A DNA stretch of 37,930 bases from positions 1-37,930 of the IMG/VR virus record IMGVR_UViG_3300019487_000059. One strand, given 5' to 3'. Below, piece after piece: positions 6,742 through 15,774 of the stretch; position 1 is the first letter of the stretch; each line of letters opens with the position of its first letter. The position numbers and the translations under genes are program-made. The notes under the pieces are model-generated. The model ran no database searches. It saw nothing but the letters and a program-made list of their open reading frames with translations, and was not told the origin of the DNA. Source of the DNA: a virus.

Positions 6742-6767
6742 AGGTTCATCATAGTATGTAATATACA

Positions 6768-7742
6768 ATGGCGCAATTATTCCAACCAACTCCTGAGCAG
6801 ATCACAACATGGGTTATTAGACATTTTCAATTTAAATCACGTAAGAGCGGAGTGGAATTGAAGATTAATAATCCATTTGATGGCGATGATGGTCTACATT
6901 TTAATATTAATACAATTAAAGCCAAATGTCACGATTGGAGACCTGGACATCAACAATATGATGGATCATTTATACGGTTTGTTCAGAAATATAAAAATTT
7001 AACATTTCAAGAAGCTTTAAAAGATATATGTGGCAATGATATTGATCTTAGGGATATTTTAAAACCTAAAACTCAAAATGTAGAATCAGAAGAAGAAAAG
7101 ATTATTGATGTATCGTTACCAGATGGTGTTAAATCATTACGTGATGATACTTCTAAAATGGCTAAGATGGTTGTTGCTTATCTTATGTCGCGTGGTGTAA
7201 ATCTTGAATTGGCTTATAAATTTGATATTCATCATGGTGGTGGTAAGATATATTTCCCATATTATGAATATGGTGCACAAGTATATTGGCAAGCGCGAGC
7301 TATACATGATAAGATTTTTGAATTCCCTGAGTTAGGTGGTGCTGGAATTGGTAAAGAAAAATTTCTGTATGGATTTGATAATGTTGAACCATTATCAATT
7401 TTAATCGTAGTTGAATCGATATTCAATGCTATAACTCTGGGCGATGGTGCTGTAGCTACTGGTGGGGCTGATATGAGTATGGCACAAGCTAGGAAGATTA
7501 GAGCATTAAATCCATCTATAATTATATTAGCGCCTGATCGAGATAATACTGGTATAATGTCTGTTTCTAAGAACGCTTCAACTTTGCGATCAATTGTGAA
7601 TGCAGATATACAATTTGTAATACCTCCAAAAGTTAAAGATTGGAATGATATGTGGCAGGGAAATCCACGGTTATATGTTGATCAAAATGCTAAACCTGCC
7701 AATGCTGTAAATATTAATAAGGCTGTCATGTCAATTCAATAG
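6768..7742 (+). CDS. DNA primase with Toprim domain (T4 gp61-type)
   Basis: This 324-residue enzyme would make RNA primers for lagging-strand synthesis with a replicative helicase encoded elsewhere. The C-terminal half has the Toprim signature: LIVVES with Glu216, then ILAPDRDNTG with Asp257 and Asp259, the metal-binding acids. The N-terminal region has INNPFDGDDGLHFNINTIKA followed by CHDWRPGH, like the N-terminal domain of phage gp61-type primases, but it lacks the four cysteines of a zinc ribbon. It is close to T4 gp61 in length (342). It lies between an accessory island and the hub gene rather than with replication genes. Confidence 0.82.
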   Translation: MAQLFQPTPEQITTWVIRHFQFKSRKSGVELKINNPFDGDDGLHFNINTIKAKCHDWRPGHQQYDGSFIRFVQKYKNLTFQEALKDICGNDIDLRDILKPKTQNVESEEEKIIDVSLPDGVKSLRDDTSKMAKMVVAYLMSRGVNLELAYKFDIHHGGGKIYFPYYEYGAQVYWQARAIHDKIFEFPELGGAGIGKEKFLYGFDNVEPLSILIVVESIFNAITLGDGAVATGGADMSMAQARKIRALNPSIIILAPDRDNTGIMSVSKNASTLRSIVNADIQFVIPPKVKDWNDMWQGNPRLYVDQNAKPANAVNINKAVMSIQ

Positions 7743-7760
7743 CCAAATATATTGTATCAT

Positions 7761-8042
7761 ATGCATTTAGCGTGGATACAATATCAGAAAGGCTCCAAGG
7801 TTGATTATCATTTGATTTTATTATTGGCTGAATTGGATGATAGATACCTTGGTTTAGAATGCGATCGTATTCCAGATGACCAAATTGATCGTATTAGAAA
7901 AGCATTAGATGAATTAATTGGTATGAATATTGGAGAGAAATTGAATTGGTTTAAAACTAATGTTAGTTATAATACTGCATTTAAAGAATTCTTAAAAAGT
8001 CGTACACATATAGATAAAACATTTGCATTAAGTAAGAAATAA
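7761..8042 (+). CDS. Small helical hypothetical protein
   Basis: Start ATG 7761 (MHLAWIQYQKGSKVDYHLIL, 93 residues) was preferred to the in-frame TTG at 7752; neither has a clear ribosome binding site. It is helical and mixed-charge, with LGLECDRIPDDQIDRIRKAL and a lysine-rich end. It sits between the primase and the hub gene, ending 1 nt before the latter, so it is probably read with the structural operon. No function is recognised. Confidence 0.6.
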   Translation: MHLAWIQYQKGSKVDYHLILLLAELDDRYLGLECDRIPDDQIDRIRKALDELIGMNIGEKLNWFKTNVSYNTAFKEFLKSRTHIDKTFALSKK

Positions 8043-8043
8043 T

Positions 8044-9276
8044 ATGGGCGAACCCAAAATAACACATCGACCACTAGTGGAAATATCTGTAGATGGTGGA
8101 CCTGATATAGGTGATAAATTCACTAAATTTGAATGGGCTAGTTTTATAAATGGTGGGTATATTATACGCGCTAAGATTACTGATTATCATTTTAATATTT
8201 TAACTGACTTGGCAACTAAACAATATTTAAAAGATGGGCGTAAAAAAGAAACTCCAGTAAAATTTAAAGCTAAATGGGCTGCTGGTGAATCAACAAGTGA
8301 GCGGACGGCATTTATAACTACTTTAGATAGTCGTGGAAGTTTTACAGATGGAGAATTGGAATTTATAGCAATAGATCCACCTAGCTTTTATTTAAATGAA
8401 GGTACAGCTGATGGTCGAGCATATAAGGGTAAGGTTAGTACAGTTATTCGTCAAGTTATAAATGATTTTGCACCAGCGGTTACTAATGTTGAAATTACTG
8501 AAACTAATGACAATTCAGAAAATATTTGGTGGATGATGAGGCAAGATCCTAAAACGTTTATCAGATCATTATTAGATTGGTCTTCTAGTGTAACACCAAA
8601 TAAAACACATTGGATAGTCGCTAGTGTTGATAATAAGTTAATTATAAAAGAACAAGCTGAATTGCAACCGTTTGACTTTGGAATATATCATGTCAATCAA
8701 AAGACCAATTCTGGTGGCACTGATATATTGTCATTTGAAATGTTAGCTAATAATTTTGTTAGTCCGTTACAAACTAAACTTATAACTTCTGGAATATCAT
8801 CTATTTCAGGCGAATATTTAGATAAAATAACTGACATTGGTGAGAATAAAGTACATATTAAAGATCAAAATACTGCCAATAAGGTCAATGTTAATATAAC
8901 TCAATCTCAAGGATTTAGCAAGCCTGATAAAAAATGGGCTACGAGTGTGATGGCTATTCCAGAACACAATGCTGGAGATTTAGGATTACAATACAGTCAA
9001 TACATTGATGGACGTGCGCGTGGCATGTTTTTAAATATGTTAAATTTGGTGATGCGCATGAAACTTAGAGTATATGGTGAAGTTAAAGCTGATGACAGTA
9101 GTAAATTAGGAGTAGCAACTGCAACTGTAAAGTGGATTGGGAAAGATAATGAGCCATATTTTCTTGGTGGTAGATGGTTGGTGTATGGTTTTCATCATAT
9201 TGTGACTGTTGATGGATGGGTAACAGACATATATTTAAGTCGTCTGGATCATGATGCTAGTGCAAAGAAGGTGTAA
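8044..9276 (+). CDS. Baseplate hub protein (gp27 / late-control-gene-D-like)
   Basis: This 410-residue protein starts at ATG 8044. Its beta-rich N-terminal domain (about residues 1-110), then VSTVIRQVINDF and the DPKTFIRSLLDWSS segment, follow the plan of gp27/gpD hub proteins, where a tube-like domain is followed by a LysM-like helical insert. The C-terminal part has the expected ATATVKWIG and WLVYGFHHIV strands. A trimer would connect the spike (13229-15757) to the tail tube. Its stop overlaps the tape-measure start (TAATG), indicating coupled translation. Confidence 0.72.
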   Translation: MGEPKITHRPLVEISVDGGPDIGDKFTKFEWASFINGGYIIRAKITDYHFNILTDLATKQYLKDGRKKETPVKFKAKWAAGESTSERTAFITTLDSRGSFTDGELEFIAIDPPSFYLNEGTADGRAYKGKVSTVIRQVINDFAPAVTNVEITETNDNSENIWWMMRQDPKTFIRSLLDWSSSVTPNKTHWIVASVDNKLIIKEQAELQPFDFGIYHVNQKTNSGGTDILSFEMLANNFVSPLQTKLITSGISSISGEYLDKITDIGENKVHIKDQNTANKVNVNITQSQGFSKPDKKWATSVMAIPEHNAGDLGLQYSQYIDGRARGMFLNMLNLVMRMKLRVYGEVKADDSSKLGVATATVKWIGKDNEPYFLGGRWLVYGFHHIVTVDGWVTDIYLSRLDHDASAKKV

Positions 9277-12200
9277 TGGCTGATATTAATACATATGCTC
9301 TTGGATTAGAATTGGATCTACAATTAGGCCCAGTGCTTAAGGAATTATCTCACATTAATGATGCTATTAGTAATATTCATAAGGGGCTTAAAGAAACAGC
9401 AGAAACTGCTAATAATGATGAATTGGTGAGTGGTTTACAACAGGAGGTTGATCTACGTTGGAATGTTAGTAAATTGTTGAATTTAATGAATGATAGACAT
9501 AGAGAATTACAAGCAACATATGATCAGGGGAAATTTTTAACTTTTGCTAATGCACGAGCGTTGGAAGAACATAATAGAATGATTGAAATTGCTGTTGAGA
9601 GATATAATGATGCTAGAGGCGCAGCAAGTGCATTTTTTGCAGATCATAAGAAACATAGAGAAGTATTAGGAGATTTAGTAGTAAAATTTGATAAAAATAT
9701 AGATGCGGTAAGAGAATTACAAAGGGAATATCAAAAATCTAAGAAAGTATTAGATATACAGAGGACGGCTTTATCTCAGATTGGCACATCTTTAGAAAAT
9801 CTTGAAAAAGAAGGGCTTGGACCAGTAATAGGTATCATTCGTAGTGCAGTTGGTCAATTTGGTATTCTAGCAGGAGTGTTAGCATATTTAGGCCAAGGAT
9901 TTAAATTAATTATAAATTTGCAAAATGAATATTCTAGGGTAAATTATCAAGCTATTGGTGGTGTGGAAAGATTAACTTCGGTATCATTAGATTTACGACG
10001 TTCACTTGGTGCAACATATGAGGAAGGTACTAAGACTTTAAATGCATTAGCAGATGCTGGTTTCCAATTACATCATAATTTGGATGAATTAGCTTCTGCT
10101 AATTACAAATTTTCAAAAGCCACTGGAGTATCACAAGCAACAACTGGAATATTCCAACGTAGAATAGTACAATTAACTAGTGATGAGAAGCAAGCTACAT
10201 TAGCTCTTGCTAAAATGTCTGCAGTTATTCGTGATAGTGGTTTATCGGCTCAACAAGCTGAATCTATGCTTAGGGAATTGTCAGAAACTGTATTAGATTT
10301 GAGTTTAATGTTTGATGCTGCTCAAGTTGAACGATATGTAGAAGCTATGAGTCATTTGAGTGGTGCTGCTCAACGTGCTGGTGTTAATGCTGATGTTTTG
10401 CGTACACAATTTGCAAAGATGTCTGAGGATGTACTAGATAATGCTGTATCATGGGCTTATGCTGGTGTTAATATTGGTGAAGCTTTAACTGATGTTGGTT
10501 CAGCCACAGAGAAAGCCATAATTAATTTAGGGCCTAAATTTGCGGAAATGCAGAAGAAAACTGGAGGAATATCTCCAATATTGGTAAAAGCAATGGGTTA
10601 TAATGTTAAGTTCGCAGCATCTCTTGCTGCTATGTATAAAGAATCTGAAAGACTTGGGAAATCATGGCCAGAATTTTTAAAGGAACAAAAAGAAGTTGCA
10701 AACTTAAATGAAGATTTTGAGAAATCTATTAGTACTTTAACAGAACAACTTAAGCGTGTGTTCTTACCATTACTAACTCAAGCTGCTGAAGCATTAAAAT
10801 TAATGGTTCCTGCATTAACTGAAATAGTTAAATGGTTTGCATATTTAATTGGAAAGGTTTCGGAATTTGTTGCGTGGATTCAAAAAATACCAGTTTTAGG
10901 TAGTTTATTTAATGCTACGTTTGTTGGAGTTTTAGTGGTTGCAGCATTAAAAGCTACTGGTGCTCTTAGTATATTTACGAGTGTATTACGTGGTATTAAA
11001 ACCGTAGCAAGCGGTGTGATGGGTGCGCTTGGTAAAACATCTGAACATATAATGAAGGTTAATGAAGCAGCTAAAACAGTTGATCCAGGAAAGGCTGTAG
11101 GTATACGATCATTTTTAACTGGTCTAGGAGAAGGATTGAAATCATTAGGAACACCAGCAGCATTTAAGGGAGTGTTAGTGTTGGGATTGCTTGCAGTAAT
11201 AGTTGTTGGATCATTGTTACTTACTGCGTATGCGATGAATAAATTAGGATTAAGCATTACTGATATTATTGGAGCTGCTTCAGGATTGGTAATTGCATCT
11301 GTTGCATTTATTATAATGGCTAAAGCGATAGCAATACTTGGTACAGTTGGAATGATAGCAGTTAAACCTCTAGCAATTTTAGCTGTTTTATTTTTAGCAT
11401 TTGGTGTGGCTATAGCTTTAGCTGGTGTTGGCATTATGTTGATTACTAAAGGATTTACTGAATTATTTAAGGTAATATTAGCTAATGGCCCAATGTTTAT
11501 AAAAGTTTTAGGTGTGATGGCTATAGTATTTCCAGGATTAGCAATTGGTATGATGTTATTTGGTGGTGCTGTTGCGATAGCGGCCCCAATGATATTATTA
11601 GGGTTTGTGGCATTGGCAGCAGCTGCAGCATTAGGATTGTTTATAAATCCAGTGTTAGAAAGATTTGGTACTGCATTAACTATAGTTACAACTGCATTAT
11701 CTGGTGTTGGATTAACATCTGGATTAGCTTTATTTAATTTGGCAGCTGGTATTACAGCATTTATGATGGCATTATTTGGAACTGCTGCGCTTGGTGCGGC
11801 TGGGGGTATAGCATCAATATTTGGAGTTAAAGATCCATTATCACAAGCACGCAGTATTGCAGATGCAATTATTGCTATTGCTAATCCAGCCAATATTTTG
11901 GCTGGTGCGTTAGATAAGTTAGGAAAAATTACTGACGTTTTTGGACCATTTATAAGTAGTATTCTTGGTCATAAAGATGAATTAATGCAATCTGTTGTGA
12001 TTCTAGAAAACATGGCTGCTAGAATACAAGCTATACAGAAATCAATTGGTGAAGAGAATATATTTGCTGGTATTCCTACTGGAACATTTACTTTAAGAGC
12101 GGACCCAGTTAGGAAGCCGCTTATTACTGAAGATACTGCGCGTAAACTTCGTGAAGAGCGTAATCAACAATTATTAGTAAGTGGTACGAAAGATGTTAAA

Positions 12201-12344
12201 GGTTCACTTGATAAGATTAGTGATAAGATAAGCGATAACATGGGTTTGAGTGATTTAATTAAATTATTGCAAACATGGTTGCCAAAAATTGCTAAAGGCG
12301 AAGATAATGGTGGATTGGCAAGTGCTGCCAATCAATGGATATAA
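9276..12344 (+). CDS. Tail tape measure protein
   Basis: At 1022 residues this is the longest continuous structural protein of the window. The first ~180 residues are charged and coiled-coil-like. Residues ~300-500 are helical (for example QQAESMLRELSETVLDLS). The second half carries several long hydrophobic segments (near KGVLVLGLLAVIVVGSLLL, then PLAILAVLFLAFGVAIALAG and later Gly/Ala-rich stretches), the usual layout of tape measures that later act in membrane passage of DNA. By the family rule of roughly 0.15 nm per residue, a tail of about 150-170 nm is inferred. It starts at the TAATG overlap with the hub gene. Confidence 0.92.
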   Translation: MADINTYALGLELDLQLGPVLKELSHINDAISNIHKGLKETAETANNDELVSGLQQEVDLRWNVSKLLNLMNDRHRELQATYDQGKFLTFANARALEEHNRMIEIAVERYNDARGAASAFFADHKKHREVLGDLVVKFDKNIDAVRELQREYQKSKKVLDIQRTALSQIGTSLENLEKEGLGPVIGIIRSAVGQFGILAGVLAYLGQGFKLIINLQNEYSRVNYQAIGGVERLTSVSLDLRRSLGATYEEGTKTLNALADAGFQLHHNLDELASANYKFSKATGVSQATTGIFQRRIVQLTSDEKQATLALAKMSAVIRDSGLSAQQAESMLRELSETVLDLSLMFDAAQVERYVEAMSHLSGAAQRAGVNADVLRTQFAKMSEDVLDNAVSWAYAGVNIGEALTDVGSATEKAIINLGPKFAEMQKKTGGISPILVKAMGYNVKFAASLAAMYKESERLGKSWPEFLKEQKEVANLNEDFEKSISTLTEQLKRVFLPLLTQAAEALKLMVPALTEIVKWFAYLIGKVSEFVAWIQKIPVLGSLFNATFVGVLVVAALKATGALSIFTSVLRGIKTVASGVMGALGKTSEHIMKVNEAAKTVDPGKAVGIRSFLTGLGEGLKSLGTPAAFKGVLVLGLLAVIVVGSLLLTAYAMNKLGLSITDIIGAASGLVIASVAFIIMAKAIAILGTVGMIAVKPLAILAVLFLAFGVAIALAGVGIMLITKGFTELFKVILANGPMFIKVLGVMAIVFPGLAIGMMLFGGAVAIAAPMILLGFVALAAAAALGLFINPVLERFGTALTIVTTALSGVGLTSGLALFNLAAGITAFMMALFGTAALGAAGGIASIFGVKDPLSQARSIADAIIAIANPANILAGALDKLGKITDVFGPFISSILGHKDELMQSVVILENMAARIQAIQKSIGEENIFAGIPTGTFTLRADPVRKPLITEDTARKLREERNQQLLVSGTKDVKGSLDKISDKISDNMGLSDLIKLLQTWLPKIAKGEDNGGLASAANQWI

Positions 12345-12346
12345 TC

Positions 12347-12916
12347 ATGCCTTTTATACTTCAATCTGTAGATAACGAATTAATTAAGAAAGTATCTATT
12401 AAAATTATCTCTGATCCAGAACCGGTTAGTGGTTTACCAAATGGCGAAGATGTAAAATTTCAATTTCCTCCAAGAATTACTGATGATACTAAATCAGCTA
12501 ATTGGGAGGAAAAAGATAAATTTACATTTGAACCATATCCAGTATGGATGGGATCAACACCTAGGAAAATTACGATAGAATTAATGTATATTGTTACTGG
12601 TCGTGAATTTACCACAGCAAAAATTGCACGCACAACGAAACAACTTAAAGCTTATTTTTATAGGTCAGTAGCAAAAGGTTCTGTAGATATCCCAATTGTT
12701 AAAATTAAATTTTATGATCATGTTAAAGGTGGTAGGAATGCCACGTTTAGACTTACTGATATTAATATAACACATGGTGATACAATAATTTCAGATGACG
12801 AAGGACAATTTCCATTGTTAACTAAAATTCGCATTGGAGCAGTTTTAACAACAAATGCTGGAGATGTGTGGGATATTCCTAAACTTCCTAGTGCACCAAT
12901 TCAGGATTGGTATTAA
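12347..12916 (+). CDS. Tail tube/baseplate junction structural protein
   Basis: Start ATG 12347 (MPFILQSVDNELIKK, 189 residues) lies 2 nt after the tape-measure stop; an in-frame ATG at 12335 is possible. The protein is beta-rich, with VKFQFPPRITDDTKSANWEE followed by PVWMGSTPRKITIELMYIV. This resembles the PPxI.....NW....P....Q..PR.I.. pattern of phage proteins between tape measure and spike that seed or cap the tail tube (gp48/gp54-like role). The exact T4 equivalent is not certain. Confidence 0.6.
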   Translation: MPFILQSVDNELIKKVSIKIISDPEPVSGLPNGEDVKFQFPPRITDDTKSANWEEKDKFTFEPYPVWMGSTPRKITIELMYIVTGREFTTAKIARTTKQLKAYFYRSVAKGSVDIPIVKIKFYDHVKGGRNATFRLTDINITHGDTIISDDEGQFPLLTKIRIGAVLTTNAGDVWDIPKLPSAPIQDWY

Positions 12917-12918
12917 TT

Positions 12919-13236
12919 ATGTCATTATCTCGTGAATCACAATCTAGGTTTAGATTTTCAACTCCAATTGTTCGTGATAATATTGAGACATTTGGATTGA
13001 TGATGAAACATAACTTTTTAGATCCTAAAAATCTTACTGAAGATGATATTGTTTCAGTCAATATTACTCATGAATTTGTTGGCAAGCCATGGGCAGTAGC
13101 TGAAAAATTATATGGATCACCAATGTTAGATTGGGTGATTGTTTTATTTAATAAGCCATTAAATCCAGTAAATTGGCCTCATATGGGCACGGTGATTAAA
13201 GCTCCATCGATAAATATAGTACTACCAAATGTCTAA
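12919..13236 (+). CDS. gp53: Baseplate wedge protein gp53-like
   Basis: Start ATG 12919 (MSLSRESQSRFRF, 105 residues) is 2 nt after the previous stop. The core GKPWAVAEKLYGSPMLDWVI followed by NKPLNPVNWP is typical of the gp53/LysM-like wedge family, where the YG...W.I...N...NP pattern recurs. T4 gp53 is about 196 residues, so this is a short version. It joins wedges around the hub. The stop lies inside the start of the spike gene (8-nt overlap). Confidence 0.75.
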   Translation: MSLSRESQSRFRFSTPIVRDNIETFGLMMKHNFLDPKNLTEDDIVSVNITHEFVGKPWAVAEKLYGSPMLDWVIVLFNKPLNPVNWPHMGTVIKAPSINIVLPNV

Positions 13237-15757
13237 AGATAATATCGATCGTGTTTTCCAAAAATTTTTCGAAGAACGTACTAAACATTTATTTAGTCGA
13301 TTTGATGGTTTATTTCGAGCTGTAATTGTTGAAACTAATGATCCATTGCGTATTGGACGTGTTAGAGTGCGTATTCCTGAATTACATAACAATGATGTTA
13401 AACGTGATGAATTGCCGTGGGCCGCACCAGCATTCCCTATAGGTGGTAAAGGATCTGGATGGTGGGGTAATCCTTCAATTGGCGATGTTGTTTTTATACA
13501 ATTTGAGAAGAACCATCCATATGCTCCGGTTTGGGTGGGTGCAGCCGATCCTACTCGTAGGAAGTTTTATCCATTAGAATCAGTTCATGGCATTACCCCT
13601 CTGGCAGTAAGTGTTGATGGATCACCGGCTGATTCTCCGAATGATTTTGAAAAAGATTATTTACCTAAAGATGAACGTCCTATGAGTATAGGTATTCGTG
13701 ATAGGTATGGTACGTTTCTTATGATGAATTCTGTTGGATTTTTCCCAATTGAACATGCTGAATCTCCAGCTCCTGCTGGTACTGATGCTATTAGTAGATC
13801 AGATTTTAAATCTTCTAGAAATGAACCTAAAGAAAATGATCCTGATGTGAAATATGCTGTTTTGCATACTAAGTATGGTCATACTATATTATTAAATGAT
13901 GTTGGATATGATTGGAAGAAAGAATTTGATGGTGATCATACTAAGGATGAAAAATTTGAAATTGCTAGACATAAATATTTGATAAAATTATTTAATGAGG
14001 ATAAACCTAAGGATCGTGATCAACGGCGTATCGAAATGCGCACGAGATATGGTCATAAATTAGAAATGCGTGATGTTGGTTGGATTAAGAATCGTCCTGG
14101 TGAATATGATAAACAAGTTGATATTTCTAAAGATCAAGAATCTGATGAACGTTGGATTAAATTACGTACTAAGGGTGGGCATTTGATTCAATCGATTGAC
14201 AAGGGTAATGATCCAAAACAAGATGTATATGTTAAACAATTATTAAAAACTGATAAAGGATCTGATTTAGATGGTGAGAATGAAGAAGAATTTAAAAAAG
14301 ACGCTCGGCAAATTCGATTTGTTTCTAGGCATGGCAACAAGCTTGTAATAGATGACCGTGGTTCTGATAAAGTTGATGCATCTTCTAAAGAAGATCCTCG
14401 TGGTAATGGATTTTTAATGAAGAGTCGCAGAGGATTTGCTATTGATATAAATGATAAAGACCCAGCTAATAGATTAATGATTTATACTCCACAGTCTAAA
14501 ATTATTGATTTAAATGATCGTCATGGATATGTAATAGTTTCTACAGATACAGCAGGCAAAATATCTGAGAAATATAAAGGTGTCAAAGGAAATGAATTTG
14601 CAACAACGGTTGCATTAACTCACGATCCAGAACGAACCAGTTATTGTTTGAAATTGGATCGTAAGAATAAATATATAAGTTTAAAAACACCAGAGGGGCA
14701 AGGTATTGAAATGAGAGATGGAAATGCTCCATGTGCTTCATTTCATGAAACTACTGGACCTGAAGACAGAGGAATTTGGATGTCTCGTGACCATAATAGA
14801 GCAGTGTGGCGTAGCAAGAATAATAATATGTATATTGCACTTGATGATGGACAACAACTAATAATGATTCGTAATAATGATAAGAAGATTCAAATAGTAG
14901 CTCAAACTGATGTTGAAGTTATAGCTCAGAATAATATTAATTTGCAAGCTGGTCGTAGTATTAATATAAAGGCCGGTAATGACATTTGTATGGAAGCAGC
15001 TGGTACTAAATGGACGGTTCAATCTGGACATGTTGGTACTAATAATGAAATTCGTGGGAATAGGTTGAATGTTAGAACTATGTTTGGCACTCATGAATCA
15101 TGTCCAGACCCTAGATGTGCATCTGCGCCATCTGGCGTTGCAACTGATTGTACGATTGATAATATACAATCAACTGATATTACACCACGTAAGCCACGAC
15201 CATTTAATATGGAACGAAATTGTACAACTAATAAATTACAAGCACGTCCACTTCCTTCTTCAACATTCCCTGGTGGAGGAGGAGGATTTGATATGCCACC
15301 TCCATCAATTGAACCACCTCCAGATTCTAGCCCTTTCGCACCACCATCAGAACCTGATGTCGTTGTAAAACCGACACCTCAACCATCTGATCCATTGGAT
15401 CCTAGTGGTGGTGTATTGTTCTATGGTACTAGTACAAAATTTGAAAGTGAAATTAAATCGATTGGATTAAAATTGGATTCATTTGCGAATAATAATAATA
15501 TACCACCAAATACAAATGCTAAATTTATAACATTATTCTTTAATTCTATACAAGCTGCTGAAGTGGCTACTGAAGCCCAATTAAGATATGGTGGACAATC
15601 TATAATATATCGTGTTTTGAGCGTTTCAGATCCAACTAAATTAGTTTATAATTTATCAGAGGAAATTGCGACATATGCTGGAGATATACCTGCAGAATCA
15701 TTTGAAATTTTTGAAATTGGCCCTGATGCTTCTATTACGCCAATTTTTCAAATATAA
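13229..15757 (+). CDS. gp5: Baseplate spike, gp5-like, with tandem repeats and an extra C-terminal domain
   Basis: This 842-residue protein has an N-terminal OB fold (residues ~28-108: FRAVIVETNDPLRIGRVRVR, then GDVVFIQFEKNHPYAPVWVG) typical of gp5/gpV spikes. Instead of the T4 lysozyme domain it has at least four beta modules near residues 212, 271, 313 and 366, each like TKYGHTILLNDVG or TRYGHKLEMRDVG. A needle-like repeat (NINLQAGRSINIKAGNDICM, ~residues 570-590) follows, then a short Cys-containing segment and a Pro/Gly-rich linker. The last ~116 residues are a separate globular domain, described on its own line. It would form the membrane-piercing trimer on the hub. Confidence 0.82.
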   Translation: MSKDNIDRVFQKFFEERTKHLFSRFDGLFRAVIVETNDPLRIGRVRVRIPELHNNDVKRDELPWAAPAFPIGGKGSGWWGNPSIGDVVFIQFEKNHPYAPVWVGAADPTRRKFYPLESVHGITPLAVSVDGSPADSPNDFEKDYLPKDERPMSIGIRDRYGTFLMMNSVGFFPIEHAESPAPAGTDAISRSDFKSSRNEPKENDPDVKYAVLHTKYGHTILLNDVGYDWKKEFDGDHTKDEKFEIARHKYLIKLFNEDKPKDRDQRRIEMRTRYGHKLEMRDVGWIKNRPGEYDKQVDISKDQESDERWIKLRTKGGHLIQSIDKGNDPKQDVYVKQLLKTDKGSDLDGENEEEFKKDARQIRFVSRHGNKLVIDDRGSDKVDASSKEDPRGNGFLMKSRRGFAIDINDKDPANRLMIYTPQSKIIDLNDRHGYVIVSTDTAGKISEKYKGVKGNEFATTVALTHDPERTSYCLKLDRKNKYISLKTPEGQGIEMRDGNAPCASFHETTGPEDRGIWMSRDHNRAVWRSKNNNMYIALDDGQQLIMIRNNDKKIQIVAQTDVEVIAQNNINLQAGRSINIKAGNDICMEAAGTKWTVQSGHVGTNNEIRGNRLNVRTMFGTHESCPDPRCASAPSGVATDCTIDNIQSTDITPRKPRPFNMERNCTTNKLQARPLPSSTFPGGGGGFDMPPPSIEPPPDSSPFAPPSEPDVVVKPTPQPSDPLDPSGGVLFYGTSTKFESEIKSIGLKLDSFANNNNIPPNTNAKFITLFFNSIQAAEVATEAQLRYGGQSIIYRVLSVSDPTKLVYNLSEEIATYAGDIPAESFEIFEIGPDASITPIFQI
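15407..15754 (+). other. C-terminal spike domain, possible ADP-ribosyltransferase-type fold
   Basis: Residues ~727-842 of the spike follow a Pro-rich linker. They begin GGVLFYGTSTKFESEIKSIG, then ITLFFNSIQAAEVATEAQLR, then QSIIYRVLSV, and end with TYAGDIPAESFEIFEI. This order (L[YF]xGTS...I...GL, TxxxxxAxxxA, a central VYxV strand, and Y.GxIPxxxxE near the end) is that of ART-fold enzymes such as KptA-like and toxin transferases. The His usually found before GTS is Tyr732 here, so activity is doubtful. The call rests on pattern recognition only. Confidence 0.4.
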
Positions 15758-15774
15758 TTTAAAGGATCATTACT

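Noticed and set aside
6742-6789. Longer start for the minus-strand gene at 6259-6741
   Set aside because: It would overlap the primase start by 22 nt in a divergent arrangement; the ATG at 6741 avoids this.
10880-11893. Long open frame on the minus strand (337 codons) opposite the tape measure
   Set aside because: It mirrors the Gly/Ala/Val/Ile-rich tape-measure sequence; its own product is a low-complexity Asn/Ala/Pro/Ile string with no domain or ribosome binding site.
15069-15368. 99-codon plus-strand frame inside the spike gene
   Set aside because: It is a shifted frame over the Pro/Gly-rich linker, giving a Leu/His-rich low-complexity product; the spike frame is clearly coding.
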